This document shows positions 1-9,975 of a DNA stretch of 64,000 nucleotides, piece by piece. The position numbers and the translations under genes are program-made. Source of the stretch: Cryptomeria japonica (lineage: Eukaryota; Streptophyta; Pinopsida; Cupressales; Cupressaceae). Position 1 is the stretch's first letter. Each line of letters starts with the position of its first letter. A model generated the notes under the pieces. It was not told where the DNA came from. It saw only the letters and a program-made list of their open reading frames with translations, and made no database searches. Location: the NCBI RefSeq assembly GCF_030272615.1, contig NC_081413.1, forward strand, positions 17,491,785 to 17,555,784. The letters run 5' to 3'.

Positions 1-1136
1 GAAGAAGTGGAAAAAATGAATGGTGAAAAGCTAAATCTGAGAAGAAAACTTGAAGCCTAACAATCCGTATGAGTCAAGAAATTGAAGCAAGGAGGGCAGC
101 TGGAGACCTAATCAAAGAGAGAGATCATGAGATCTCTAAGATCAATCAGGAGAATGTAGCTTTACATGAACATTGGCATGAGGAAAAGGAAGAGAAATAA
201 GCTTTATAGTTAGATCTTGAAATGGAAATGTCTCTAAGAAAAACTCTGACTAAGCACAATTAAGATCTTACCAAAGAGCTTACTGAGGCTAATAGGAAGC
301 TTGAAAAGTTCAATAAGAGTTCTTCTAAGCTAGATGAGCAGATCCAATCTTAGAGAATGAAAGGTGACACATTTGGACTTGGTTTCAATACATCTGAGAA
401 AGCAGAATCTTTCGGTACTAAGAGCAACATGCATGAAGGGAAAACTTCTCCTAAGGCTAAAAAGCCTATTGGTAAGAAATCTTTCAAACCTGTTTTCTTT
501 ATCTGTCACAAACCTGGACATACTTCTAATGTGTACAGAAGCAGACCTAATGAGAACACAAGCTATAATGCTAATGCTAGATATGTGTCTAGAAGATTTG
601 AAGGTCATTGTTACACATGCAACATGTATGGACATAGATCAGTTGAATGTAGATATGGAGCGAACAATCTGACACCTCACATGAATCCAAGACCTATCGG
701 TGACTGGAGAAAGAACTATGACAACCGAAGAAACATGAACTGGCAGAAACCCTATGTCAACCGACTCAATCCATATGAAATGGAAAAGGTAACAAATGTG
801 ATTTGCACAATTTGCAATAATTATGGACATGTGGCTACGAACTGCAGAAGGACAACTAGAAGAGGTAATGCAGGACCTTGGAGAGCATCTGGGATGGCCT
901 TCTATCATTGTCACAAACCGGGACACATGGCAAAGTTATGTAGAACCAGGAAGAACAAACTGGTTAACCACTTTGAAGATTAGAAAGGTAAGCAGAAGGT
1001 CAATGCAGAGGAAACTAGGGCAGAGATGAACAAAATTTGGAAGAAGAAGAGTGAGGACAAGCCAACAGAAGAATGTAAACCTTCACCTAGTGTGGAGAAT
1101 CCTGCACCGGTGAACAGAGATTTTCAACAAGCTTAA
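1..1136 (+). pseudogene. Retrotransposon gag-like protein with four CCHC knuckles (5' end outside window)
   Basis: One frame can be read from the window edge to the TAA at 1134-1136, broken by stops near 198, 261, 351 and 983. The first ~350 bases encode a charged Glu/Lys-rich stretch that looks like a coiled coil. Then come four zinc-knuckle units. Knuckles 2 (CYTCNMYGHRSVEC, ~604-651) and 3 (CTICNNYGHVATNC, ~796-846) are intact CX2CX4HX4C. Knuckle 1 (~500-545) has lost its first and last Cys, and knuckle 4 (~900-942) its first. A Lys-rich tail follows. CCHC knuckles in LTR elements bind the RNA genome during packaging. No protease, integrase or RT follows, so this looks like the nucleocapsid end of a non-autonomous LTR element gag. 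A host CCHC RNA-binding protein is the alternative, but the stops and the repeat context argue against it. Confidence 0.7.
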
Positions 1137-1611
1137 GGGGAGCATAGTGGTAAATCTACTTCTAGACCCCTTGAAGAGTGTATGGTAAGAATTTTTTGCA
1201 TTTCGAGTTGTTTTATGTGAATTCTTGATATCATTGTCTATCAGTTTCCTAAAGGATTACCAACCAGTTATATACCTATCGGTATAGGTGATTTTGTTAA
1301 GTGGTAATTAGGGTTTGTTACCCTATCAGTTGTGCAATTAATGTAGTGGGTAAGTTTATAAAAGAAGGTTTTACTAAGTTACTTTTACCCTAATTACATT
1401 CAAAGAAGAGTTTCTGAGTACCTGCAGAGCAAAACAGAGAATTGTTAGTTGATTGTGAACGAATTTGTGTTGCAGATCAAAAGTTGAATCGGATTCAAAG
1501 ATAAGAAAAGGTGAAACGGGTGTGCATTCGAGAGATCAACCAGAAGCCTTGATAACATGAAGGGAATAAGGTATTATTTTGTTAATCACTCCCAAATCAA
1601 GATTATCTAGA
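1137..1611 (+). other. Spacer/leader between gag-like and accessory ORFs
   Basis: No coding potential is visible. A purine-rich AAGGGGAGCATAG at 1135-1147 directly follows the gag stop. A TATA-like TATAAAAG at 1357-1364 lies about 250 bp before the next ATG, so this segment may hold an internal promoter or a relic of a deleted pol region or LTR. Confidence 0.4.
1357..1364 (+). promoter_or_regulatory. TATA-like box upstream of accessory ORF
   Basis: TATAAAAG in an otherwise mixed sequence, 248 bp upstream of the ATG at 1612. It is suggestive of a pol II promoter for the accessory ORF but has no other support. Confidence 0.3.
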
Positions 1612-4026
1612 ATGGCATCATCGTCTACACCAATAGAGAGACTTATGATTACTGCTGAAGCCATGGAGTTTATGGAATCAGATAAAATAGAATCATATAA
1701 TGCATTGTCTCAAGTTCTTGATGGTGTTATGTTCAAAGGTGAATTATCTAGTTAAATAGACTGTTAAATTGAGGATCTAGGATCACTGTCTATCTATTCA
1801 CAACTCAAATCTTTGTGTGATAAGAGTGGGAAAATCAAACCCGAATACATTAGGGTTTATGAAAAGGGTTTTCATAATGTGACATATTTTCTTGAAGATT
1901 TTGAGGAAGAGAATGTTAGGATTATCCTTAGTCATGTGCATGGAGAGAATATGTATCTTGACAGGTCTCACACAATCACAAAGGAAGCAATTCATGCAGT
2001 GACTGGTTTCTGGTAAACCGGTGAAGTACCAAAATTGAGGACAATTTCAAAAGATATTGTGATTGCACTGAATCAGACCACCGCTAACGGTCGTGCGATT
2101 TCAGTCAACAACATTAAAGATCCAGTAGTCAGATTTGCAACTATGGTTATTGGTTATAGGATATTCTATTCCAACAGGATGAACAGTTTTTCATATGTTG
2201 TTGTGCATGCAGCCTACAGGATGATTGTAGAGAAAACAAATTATGACTTATGCAAGGGAATGAGAAGCCAATTGATGCTGAATTTAAAATCAATCAAGAA
2301 TGATTATACTCAAAAGTTTAAATATGGTCAATTGTTGATTGGTCTATTCCTCTATTTTCAGAATTTCATACTAGGAATTGGTGACATTCAATTGTCGAAA
2401 GACATACCAGTTACAACTCAAATCAAGAATAGCATTAAGGTTGTGAAGAACACATTTTTTGTTGCCATGAACAAATATTTTAATGAGTTTCAAAAGAAGA
2501 TAAGCATGAGGTTAAGGCTATCAGATGAAGTGGTGAAACACTTTGAAAAGACATTTGCTTCACTATTACCACTAACTTTTGCCTTATGGAGGCCATTGAA
2601 CCCAGGGAAGAAGAGATGGAAGAAATGAGTTATGAAGTCAATCATGACTTGTTAATCAGTTATGCCAACAACCTTTTGGCATATCCTAAGGATAACAAGA
2701 AGAAAAGAATGGGAACTTAGCAGGAAATAATTGCACCTGCTCAACCTAGTAGTGCCAAAGAGAAAAGGAAAAAAGTTGAGCAAGCACCTTCAGTGACCAC
2801 CGGTACAAGGGTCACAAGAAGTATTCAAGTCAAAAAGGAACCTGTACCCAAAGTATATGAAAAGAAGCAGACTGCAATGAAGAAGAGAGGTAGACAACTC
2901 ATTCTTCAAACATAATATGATGATACTGACACCGAAGAGGAACCAAAGAAGATGAAATTGATTGGTAAGAAATCCAAACAAGTTGGAGACATTTCAAAGC
3001 AATGTACTCCTATAAATGTTATATCATACAAACCAATGACTAATTTTGAGAGGACATTAAAAACATTAGGGAGAAAATGGTTTGATAATGTGAAAGAGTA
3101 TTTTAATTCATTTGATGATGGTTAGAAACAACAAATTGTTCAAGAGGTAATCAACCATCTGTGTCAATACAATCGGTTGCCTCAAGATATTGAAAAGGAT
3201 ATTTTTGATTATTTGTATTCTATTCTTGCAAATAAATGGAAAATGGCTGTAGAACAGGATCAAGAAATTATTGATAGAGTTTTCATTCAATATTTTCTTG
3301 AGTTGTCTAGAGATTAATTATTAGCATTGCTTGCAAATTTCAAAGGACAATTTCATTCTAAGATAAGAAGACTGAAGTTATTGGGTGGAAAGACTCAACT
3401 TGTTAAAGATGATACTCATCTTATAGCCCAAGACATTCAAAGGATTAATGAGCAATTGAAGACTCATAAAAATAAACCTAACCAAACAGAGACTAGAGCT
3501 CCACCGGAGCTAGATACTGAAGAGATTATTACACCAAATGTTGTCTATCCTATCAAGAATAAGGATGACACAACTTCTCCACCGGTTATTTTCTTTTTAG
3601 ATGATGTTGAATAAATTCAGGACACTATTGACATAACTGGTAATATCATTGAGCCATTTAAGGAACCTATACAACAATCGATCATTACTGATACACAAGA
3701 AGCAGTTGAAGCATCGGTCAATGAATATAGTGTGGATATTCAACCACCACCAGAAAAAGAACACCAAGTTGAAAATAAATTGGCACCAGTTACTACAGCT
3801 ACACATGAGAAACTGGAGAAAGAGGTTGAAGAGAAGGAGACTGGAAAGAAAAAGGATGAAGAGAAATAGAAAAAAGAGGAGAAGATAGCAGAGAAGAAAG
3901 ATGAAAAGGAAAAAGAAAAGGCAAAGCAGCAAACTGATGATGAGGTTGACTCAATAAGCATCAAAGGACCTATAGATGTAGATAATATGAGTGCATCTAA
4001 ACTCGTGGAGATTTCTTCTATTATGT
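1612..4026 (+). pseudogene. Long accessory ORF of an LTR element, part 1 (N-terminal)
   Basis: Reading starts at ATG 1612 (MASSSTPIERLM) and can be followed for about 800 codons. It has in-frame stops near 1755, 1764 and 2014, a frameshift near 2600, and further stops near 2718, 2912, 3123, 3315, 3612 and 3867. The first 340 codons look globular, with segments such as TKEAIHAVTGFW and NGRAISVNN. The rest is Lys/Glu-rich: a basic stretch, a short helical segment, then a KEKE-type low-complexity region at ~3800-3940. No protease, IN, RT or RNase H motif occurs. The frame is cut at 4026 by the TRIM insertion and resumes at 5789. It lies in sense orientation upstream of a polypurine tract and LTR, so I infer an accessory ORF of a pol-less LTR retrotransposon. 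Its function is not recognised. Confidence 0.6.
4022..4026 (+). repeat. TRIM target-site duplication, left copy
   Basis: TATGT before the TRIM matches TATGC after it (5789-5793) at 4 of 5 positions. Removing the TRIM plus one copy leaves the surrounding ORF in frame. Confidence 0.75.
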
Positions 4027-4160
4027 TGTTGGTGCTTGAAATAAGCCACACTGGACCGATGATGGACTGGTCCAAGAAGGGCTAGTAGCTCAGTGGTAGA
4101 GCACTCTAGCAACGTATGGAAGGTCCTAGGTTTTCATCCTAGCTGCTCCTTGTCTCAACA
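4027..4160 (+). repeat. TRIM 5' LTR
   Basis: 134 bp, TGTTGGTGCTTGAAATAAGC at the start and CTCAACA at the end. It aligns throughout with the 3' LTR, with scattered substitutions. Confidence 0.85.
4079..4149 (+). promoter_or_regulatory. tRNA-like pol III promoter inside TRIM 5' LTR
   Basis: A 71 bp tRNA-shaped stretch. The A box TAGCTCAGTGG (4086-4096) fits the consensus fully, and its D stem GCTC/GAGC is perfect. The T arm CTAGG/CCTAG is a perfect 5 bp stem around TTTTCAT, so the B box GGTTTTCATCC (4129-4139) is degenerate in this copy. The acceptor ends pair in about 6 of 7 positions with wobbles. The anticodon arm is poor and no CCA-ready 3' end is evident. I read it as a tRNA-derived promoter, not a working tRNA gene. 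Confidence 0.75.
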
Positions 4161-4173
4161 TGGTATCAGAGCC
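4161..4173 (+). other. Primer-binding site (initiator tRNA-Met)
   Basis: TGGTATCAGAGCC begins directly after the LTR's terminal CA and matches the common plant PBS for initiator methionine tRNA. Confidence 0.85.
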
Positions 4174-4210
4174 AGGTCCAAGCTAGGATCCCCAAGCACA
4201 TGTGAGGTGT

Positions 4211-4224
4211 GGCTTAAGGGGGGG
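4211..4224 (+). other. Polypurine tract of the TRIM
   Basis: GGCTTAAGGGGGGG immediately precedes the 3' LTR start TGTTGG at 4225. Confidence 0.75.
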
Positions 4225-4332
4225 TGTTGGTGTTGGAAATAAGCCACATCTGGACCGATGATGGACTGGTCCAAGAGGGGCCAGTAGCTCAGTGGTAGAG
4301 CACTCCAACAGTGTATGGAAGGTCTTAGGTTA
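4225..4332 (+). repeat. TRIM 3' LTR, left part
   Basis: It repeats the 5' LTR with few changes up to GGTCTTAGGTT, and carries A box TAGCTCAGTGG at 4285-4295. It is cut inside the B box by the inserted solo LTR; the remainder (TTCGAGTCCTAG...CTCAACA) is at 5757-5788. Confidence 0.8.
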
Positions 4333-5756
4333 TGATGAATAATGGTGAACAACAAATACTCTAACTAGTACTGAGAGGGGGGGGTGAATCAGTACATACA
4401 AAAACTTTTTCTGCAACTTATCAAGTTAAAACAATGCTAACTGGTTGTCTTCATTACTGAACTTAACCATGGCAATACCGGTTAAACACAGTAAGACTTC
4501 AGACAACATAAACCAGTAAAACTGAATACTTCAAATACATTCAATACTTGATAACTACTTCACCCATAAACATATGCATGTGGTATATCAGCAATACCAT
4601 AACCATTAGCTTTGCATGCATAATCACTCAAACAAAGAATACTTAATCATCACATGAAAAATGCACAACTCATGACACACAGATTTTTCACGTGGAAACC
4701 CAAATGGGAAAAACCACGATGGGGATGAATACCCACAAGCTTGTTTTGAACTCTTTCGAAGTTCGCTATGTTAAGAGCCTAGCCCAGTTAAATACTTTAC
4801 AATAAGGTTCTGCTAGGAACCGATCATGTTAAAGATCACCTAGTTAAGGGATGGCTATATACCCTGTTAAAGGTTACCTTGCTAGAGGATTTAAAGAACT
4901 CAACGAACTTGAGTCAGCTAGTTAGAGGATTTACAGTAAGCTTGTTAAAGCTACCCGACAAAGGGATTTTCCTTATGTTGAAATGGTTAGAAGACAACAG
5001 GTAAAACTCTGATATGATAACAACACTATATGCTAAGGAAGATCATTTAAAGTTCCTCTACTCTACAATCACACTTTGCAATTTTCTCTCACTAGTCTGG
5101 CAAGTATCTCATCACTCAGATACACACACTCTTTTGCCAACAACTCACAATAACAAACACCATCAACCTTATAGACAACTAATTAGGTCGGTAACACAAA
5201 CCCTAAACCCTAAGCATCTTAGGTTTACAATTACAAGGGGTCCAATCCTGACCATCCAAACACTTTTCATATAATGAAACAATCTTAAATAGATCACAAG
5301 TCATTTTGCATCATCCATTCTTCACTGCACATAAAAATTAGTAACCCATCACACTTTCTTCTCATACCGCTAAGAAGAATGTTCATTCCCGAGGTAGACA
5401 TTTAATGCAGTCGATCTTCATATGCAAGATCCTCAAAGAAATCCTGCACGTGCACAAAACTGACATGGCATCTTGATCTCATCCTTATTTCTTAGCTAAC
5501 TCATCACAGAATACCATCGGTTGCATTGTACAAGCTAGATTGCCAAACCAGAAACCCTAGAGCTGAGACTACCAACCGGTAGTCACACTTAGTGAAACCC
5601 TGACATCGGTTCACTACATCTCTTCATACCGGTTCTCCAACTTGATCATTAATAACAACTTCTTCCAATCTTCATACCGGTTGACCTATACTTATTGACA
5701 TCAATGACAACATAAATTATTATCATATTATCATACCGGTTCATCATATGCCAACA
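4333..5756 (-). mobile_element. Solo LTR (~1.42 kb) inserted in TRIM B box
   Basis: Read on the - strand it starts TGTTGGCATATGATGAACC and ends ATTATTCATCA, the TG...CA form of an LTR. It contains several ACCGGT motifs, a CGTGGTTTTTCCC / GGGTTTCCACGTG block shared in type with the LTR at 6791, and a GATTCACCCCCC stretch near its end. No PBS, PPT or coding lies inside. The flanks GGTTA (4328-4332) and TGTTC (5757-5761) each differ by one base from the GGTTC expected of an intact B box, so they read as a decayed 5 bp TSD. The parent superfamily is uncertain. Confidence 0.7.
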
Positions 5757-5788
5757 TGTTCGAGTCCTAGTTGGTCCATGTCTCAACA
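5757..5788 (+). repeat. TRIM 3' LTR, right part
   Basis: The sequence completes the B box (CGAGTCC) and ends CTCAACA like the 5' LTR. TATGC, the right TSD copy, follows at 5789-5793. Confidence 0.75.
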
Positions 5789-6502
5789 TATGCAATCTCA
5801 GGCTCAAAAGAAAATGTTAAAGGAGCATAGAAAAGAAGCAGAAATGATACAAACTATTATTGACATTCTTTCAAGTCTCCTACCAGAGACTGACACTGAC
5901 AATTGGACTACCCCTATTGGTAAGCTTGGATAGTTGGTTGATGTTGCTACTGACCAACTGATATCCCTTGAAGAAGTTGCACCAACCTTAGTTGAAAAGA
6001 ATTACAGAAAGAAGAGGGGAGAGCAACTAATGATAGATATTGATAAAGGGAAGATTGTTTTATCTGTACATAAAGATCTTTTGAGAACTGTTGTTGAAAC
6101 TGGAGGAAGGATTTTGGCCTATACATCTAATGTTTCATTATTCTATTCTGATTTGAAGAAGAGGCGGAAGAGACAGAAAAGGAACTATAGAAGATATGTA
6201 ATGATTACATACCATTACAGGATTCAGCCTTGGATTTTGGCAAATTAGTTGATGTTTTGACACATCAATTAGATGTTTATGATTTTGAATAGGCTAAGCG
6301 ACTCAGATCCTTGAAAGACCTAAAGAACCAGCTGAGTCCAAAAGTGGACATCTTGCAAAGGGCCTACAAGGATTCAGAAGTGGTTTTGGCGACCCCAAAG
6401 ATGAGCACAATGGATGCAATGGAAGAATTCATTACACAAGTTATGACAACTATTCTGATCACTGAAACATTATTGGAAACATGGGATAATGATTTTAATT
6501 AG
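5789..6502 (+). pseudogene. Long accessory ORF, part 2 (C-terminal)
   Basis: It continues the frame interrupted at 4026 (QSQAQKKMLKEHRKEAEM), runs through one stop at 5931-5933 and on to about 6247, then shifts frame to end at the TAG at 6500-6502. The segment is helical and charged, without recognisable enzymatic motifs. With part 1 the ancestral protein would have had roughly 1,000 residues. Function unknown. Confidence 0.55.
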
Positions 6503-6790
6503 ATGAAGATTACTTTCAGTGACATTTTCTAAAAAATTGTAGTGAACACTCCTTGAAAAACACTTACATTTATGTATATGTAGTTTTTGATACAAATTTT
6601 GATATAATATATATGTATTTTACTTTTCAATTTGGCATTGTTGTCAAAGGGGGAGTAGAAATATGTATGTGTTGTGAAAATTTGGTATGTACTGTTAAGG
6701 GGGAGTAGAAATATATATGTTCATTTTTGTAAGCACACTTAGTTATCTCAAAATTTTCTAAGTATTGTCATCAATGCCAAAGGGGAAGAT
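6503..6790 (+). other. 3' untranslated region with polypurine tract
   Basis: Non-coding. GGGGGAGTAGAAATAT occurs twice (near 6650 and 6701), followed by AAAGGGGAAGAT at 6779-6790 right before the LTR. The last purine run is the likely PPT; the two earlier ones may be decoys or duplications. Confidence 0.6.
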
Positions 6791-7880
6791 TGTTGGCTTG
6801 ATGATGTTTTTTGTAATGGATGACTTTATGTATTGTCATTGATGGAACATACACACATACATATGTTCACTTTGTCATAGTCATCTTAGTCAAGACAAAC
6901 CGGTACTACTCCTAAGTCTTTGTATTGCAAACCAGTATCATTTGTATAGAGAAGTCCAACCAGTATGAAGGTGTCTAACCGGTATATGTAGACAACCGGT
7001 ATATGCAAGAATGACAATTGGTTTTGGTCATTTTCACTGACACCATTTTAGAGATGTTGCGGAGATCAACAAGGAGGCAAGTGGAGGACAATTAGTCTAT
7101 GAGTTGGAAGAGGTTAACTCTTAACCAAAATCGATGTTCCAACCGGTTTCACTAATTGTGTAATGAGTTATCACCGGTCATGATGAGTTATTCCTAACCG
7201 ACAGATTTGGCGGTAATCTGTGATGTGTTATGAAAAATTGTCCAGATACACTGAACCTAGGAAATTGTGATGAGGTTCATGAGCCGACATGAAATATAAT
7301 GTCTATAAAATGGCATTGTGTTGAACTATTTTTATGATGCGAGATACAAGTGATGTTATGAGTTCGAGTATGTTGGTGATATAGTATTAAGTGAGCAAAA
7401 TAGGATCTATACAAGCAAGATGTGCTATTTCTATATCATTCCACCTGTTGTTTTCTAATCACTACAATAGTTAAATCCCCTAACCAGGTAAGCTCTAACA
7501 AGATTCATTGTACAAATCCTCTAACCAGGTGATCCATTAGTTTGGGTTTGGAATCCTCTACTGAGGTTACTCCTAACAGCGTACTATCTTTAACTAGGTA
7601 TAGATCCTAACAAGGCTTTGGGATCTTTAATAGGATTTGCTCCTAGTAGAGCACTTTGTAGACCTTAACCGGTCAGTTACCTATTACTGCAGATAGTTAA
7701 CTTGTAAGTCCCATCTCACCGTGGTTTTTCCTAGTTGGGTTTTCCACGTATAAACACTTGTGTTATGGTGGATGTTTTACTTGTTGTGGATGCTTTTATA
7801 TCACTTTGGATTGTATGCATAGTTTTAAGTAAACTGGTTAACTGTTTTTACCGATCTATGTTTAAAGTGGTATGAAACCT
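6791..7880 (+). repeat. 3' LTR of the gag/accessory-ORF element (right-truncated)
   Basis: It starts TGTTGGCTTGATGATG after the PPT, is rich in ACCGGT/AACCGGT motifs, and contains the CCGTGGTTTTTCCTAG / GGGTTTTCCACGT block seen in the solo LTR at 4333-5756. The CA-ending 3' terminus and a following PBS cannot be found; the end near 7880 is approximate. Confidence 0.6.
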
Positions 7881-8739
7881 CTCAAAAAGGAATAGTTTCA
7901 AAAATTTTGGCGTCTCTCTTTTAGTGCTTGGCAAAGTCGAGCATAGAAAGCATGTTATACTCCATTGGGTCAGTGTCGGTGAGACATTACCGAGTCTTGA
8001 TGATAAGCTATGTTTTTAGTGTAACATCTATGTTTGTCAAGTCTCTTTAAGTAGTTCGTAGAGATCATACCTTTTACCAATATCAGTGAGATAATTGGTG
8101 GGTCTTGGCAGTGTCAGGGAGTTTGGTGTAACATATGATGTCGCTAAGACATTTCAAGCGTGTAGCCGTAGTAACTCTGCTAGCTGACAAACCATGATAT
8201 GGATAAGACATTTGATTGTCTTAGCGATGATGGATATTTCTGTATAACTTATGGTTTCAGTATGTTGTCCCCAACAGTTAGCTGAAGTTATATTACTTCA
8301 TCGATAAAGAAGATTTCAATGTAGTTTTTGTTGATCTTGTTGACTAAAGTCCCATATCGATATGGCAAGTGGTTTGTCTTGGTGAAAGGGGAGGTTTTCA
8401 ATATAAATACAGAGTTTGATAAGACACTTCAGGGATGGTAGCCGAAGTCACACCTCATGGTGATAAGACCATGTCATGGAGATGTTGTTGAATCTTGGCG
8501 ATGAGTGGTTGTTTTCGATGAGACTTCGATATTTGGTAAGACATTCCAAGGAATAAGTCTAAGACATAGCCTATGCCGCAAAGCCATATCGATAAGACAT
8601 GAGGATTGTCTGGGCAATAAAGTTAATATCGATGAGACATTGAAGTTCACTAAGAGAGTTTTAAGGCATTGGCACAATGAGGAACTCTTACTGATATCCC
8701 CTGAGACTAATTGGGGACCACGATAGTCTTGTGTTGGCT
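7881..8739 (+). repeat. Non-coding stretch with recurrent GATAAGACAT-like motifs
   Basis: No gene is visible. Variants of GATAAGACAT, GATGAGACAT and GCTAAGACAT recur at irregular spacing, often preceded by TCG or ATCG (for example near 7978, 8141, 8205, 8418, 8517, 8590 and 8631). This suggests a decayed tandem repeat in retrotransposon untranslated sequence. Confidence 0.4.
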
Positions 8740-9486
8740 TGTTGAGCTATCTATTAGTGATTGGTCCAAGCTGGAGCATTTGGAATTTGTTGAGAGTTCT
8801 CTTTGTTTGTTCAATAGCTCATGGGTCAGACGGTCCAAGGTGAAGTGTTGGAATTGTGGGTAGACTGGCCATATCCAAAAGGATTGTAAAGAGGAGAAAA
8901 AGAAGAAGAAGAACTCTTTTGATACTGAATCTTCTCAAAGTAATGCAGATGCCTTCATTGCTGCCTTGGCAACTCAGACAGCTGATAATTTCTAGTTGAT
9001 TGATTCTGGTGCATCATTCCACATGAAATATCATAGACAATGGTTCTCAAAGTATGAGGAATGTGATGGTGGAAAGGTGTATTTGGCTAGTGATTCAACT
9101 CTCAAAAAATTTGACCAAGGAAGAGTTAGAATTCAGTTTCCTAATTGAAGAATTAAGGGAATTGATGGCGTAGTGCACATACCAAGTCTGACTCAAAATT
9201 TCCTTTCTATTAGTAAGCTGAATGATGTTGGTGTATAAGTTTTTTTCTTAGGTGGTGGTTGTAAGATGACTAGAGGCTCCATAGTGCTGGATGAGGGTGC
9301 ACGAATTGGTACTCTGGTCAAGATGGATGCACAGCTTGTTCAATGTAACAGTGCCTCTAGAAAATCTGAAAAAGCTACCTGGAAGGAGAATGTTGCAAGC
9401 TCAATGGAGATCAAACCACCTGCAAAGAAAATAATGCTATGGCATCTTAGGCTCGGTCATATATATCCTCTCTATTCTAATGAATA
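8740..9486 (+). pseudogene. Ty1/copia gag-protease fragment
   Basis: The order is a zinc knuckle CWNCG-stop-TGHIQKDC (8849-8891, one codon now TAG), a Lys-rich linker, an aspartic protease core LIDSGASFHM (~8995-9026), FLSISKLNDVG (~9200), and a GAG-pre-integrase start LWHLRLGH (~9438). Stops lie near 8866, 8993, 9146 and 9236. The copy ends abruptly at ~9486, where - strand copia RT sequence begins. Gag and protease normally form the first third of a copia polyprotein; the rest is missing on this strand. Confidence 0.85.
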
Positions 9487-9975
9487 GATTTCTTTACTAT
9501 ACATATATCTTCTAAATGGGATGATTCCATTAGATAGTAACCCTAAAGACCTTCATATCCTCTAAGCTATACATTTCAAACCCCTATTTTCACATTACAA
9601 TCTTATATCTCTAGACTAGTGTTTGTACATTGATTTTTAAGCCCTCTAATCATAACCTTGTTGTTACCAATAAATATGTCATTGACATATAAGACAATAA
9701 TTAGAATCTAATTATCATTAATTTTAATATAAACATATTGATCCTCTTCACTTGTAACAAAACCTAACTTCAATACAAAATCATTGAAATCCTAATTCCA
9801 CATACTAGGGAGTTGTGTGAAACCACATAATAATTATTTTAAATTACAATTAAAACTTTATTTCTCTTTTACTTGAAATCCATCTCGATTTTGCATATAA
9901 ATTTCATCCTCAATATCTCTAGGCAAGAAATTAGTTTTACATCTATATACTCTACTTAAAATTCATAAGAAATAG
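9487..9975 (-). pseudogene. Ty1/copia reverse transcriptase fragment
   Basis: On the - strand, EDEIYMQNRDGFQVK, then LCGFTQLPSMW, then LIIVLYVNDIFIGNN at about 9660-9710, correspond to the copia RT palm. The catalytic YVDD is YVND here. Frame stops are frequent. It is the C-terminal remnant of a copia element whose upstream parts lie at 12445-13248 and 17287-18345, separated by two later insertions. Confidence 0.8.

Larger units (their letters stand above)
4027..5788 (+). mobile_element. TRIM (miniature LTR retrotransposon) with tRNA-like LTRs, interrupted by a solo LTR
   Basis: The parts, in order, are: a 5' LTR (4027-4160, TGTTG...CAACA ends), a primer-binding site complementary to initiator tRNA-Met (4161-4173), 37 bp of spacer, a polypurine tract (4211-4224), and a 3' LTR (4225-4332 plus 5757-5788) split by a later insertion. 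The internal region is only 64 bp, essentially PBS and PPT, so the element cannot encode anything and must have used proteins of another element. A 5 bp TSD flanks it. Each LTR contains a tRNA-like sequence with a pol III A box and a B box, the latter degenerate in the 5' copy and split in the 3' copy. TRIMs usually have LTRs of 100-250 bp, which fits. Cassandra TRIMs carry 5S rRNA promoters in their LTRs; this looks like a tRNA analogue. Confidence 0.85.

Noticed and set aside
4079-4149. Functional tRNA gene
   Set aside because: A box, D stem and T stem look good, but the anticodon arm is poor, the B box is degenerate in this copy, and the sequence sits inside an LTR that is repeated 198 bp later.
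6640-6790. Three separate polypurine tracts marking three elements
   Set aside because: Only the last is followed by an LTR start (TGTTGG); the two earlier GGGGGAGTAGAAATAT copies look like a local duplication.
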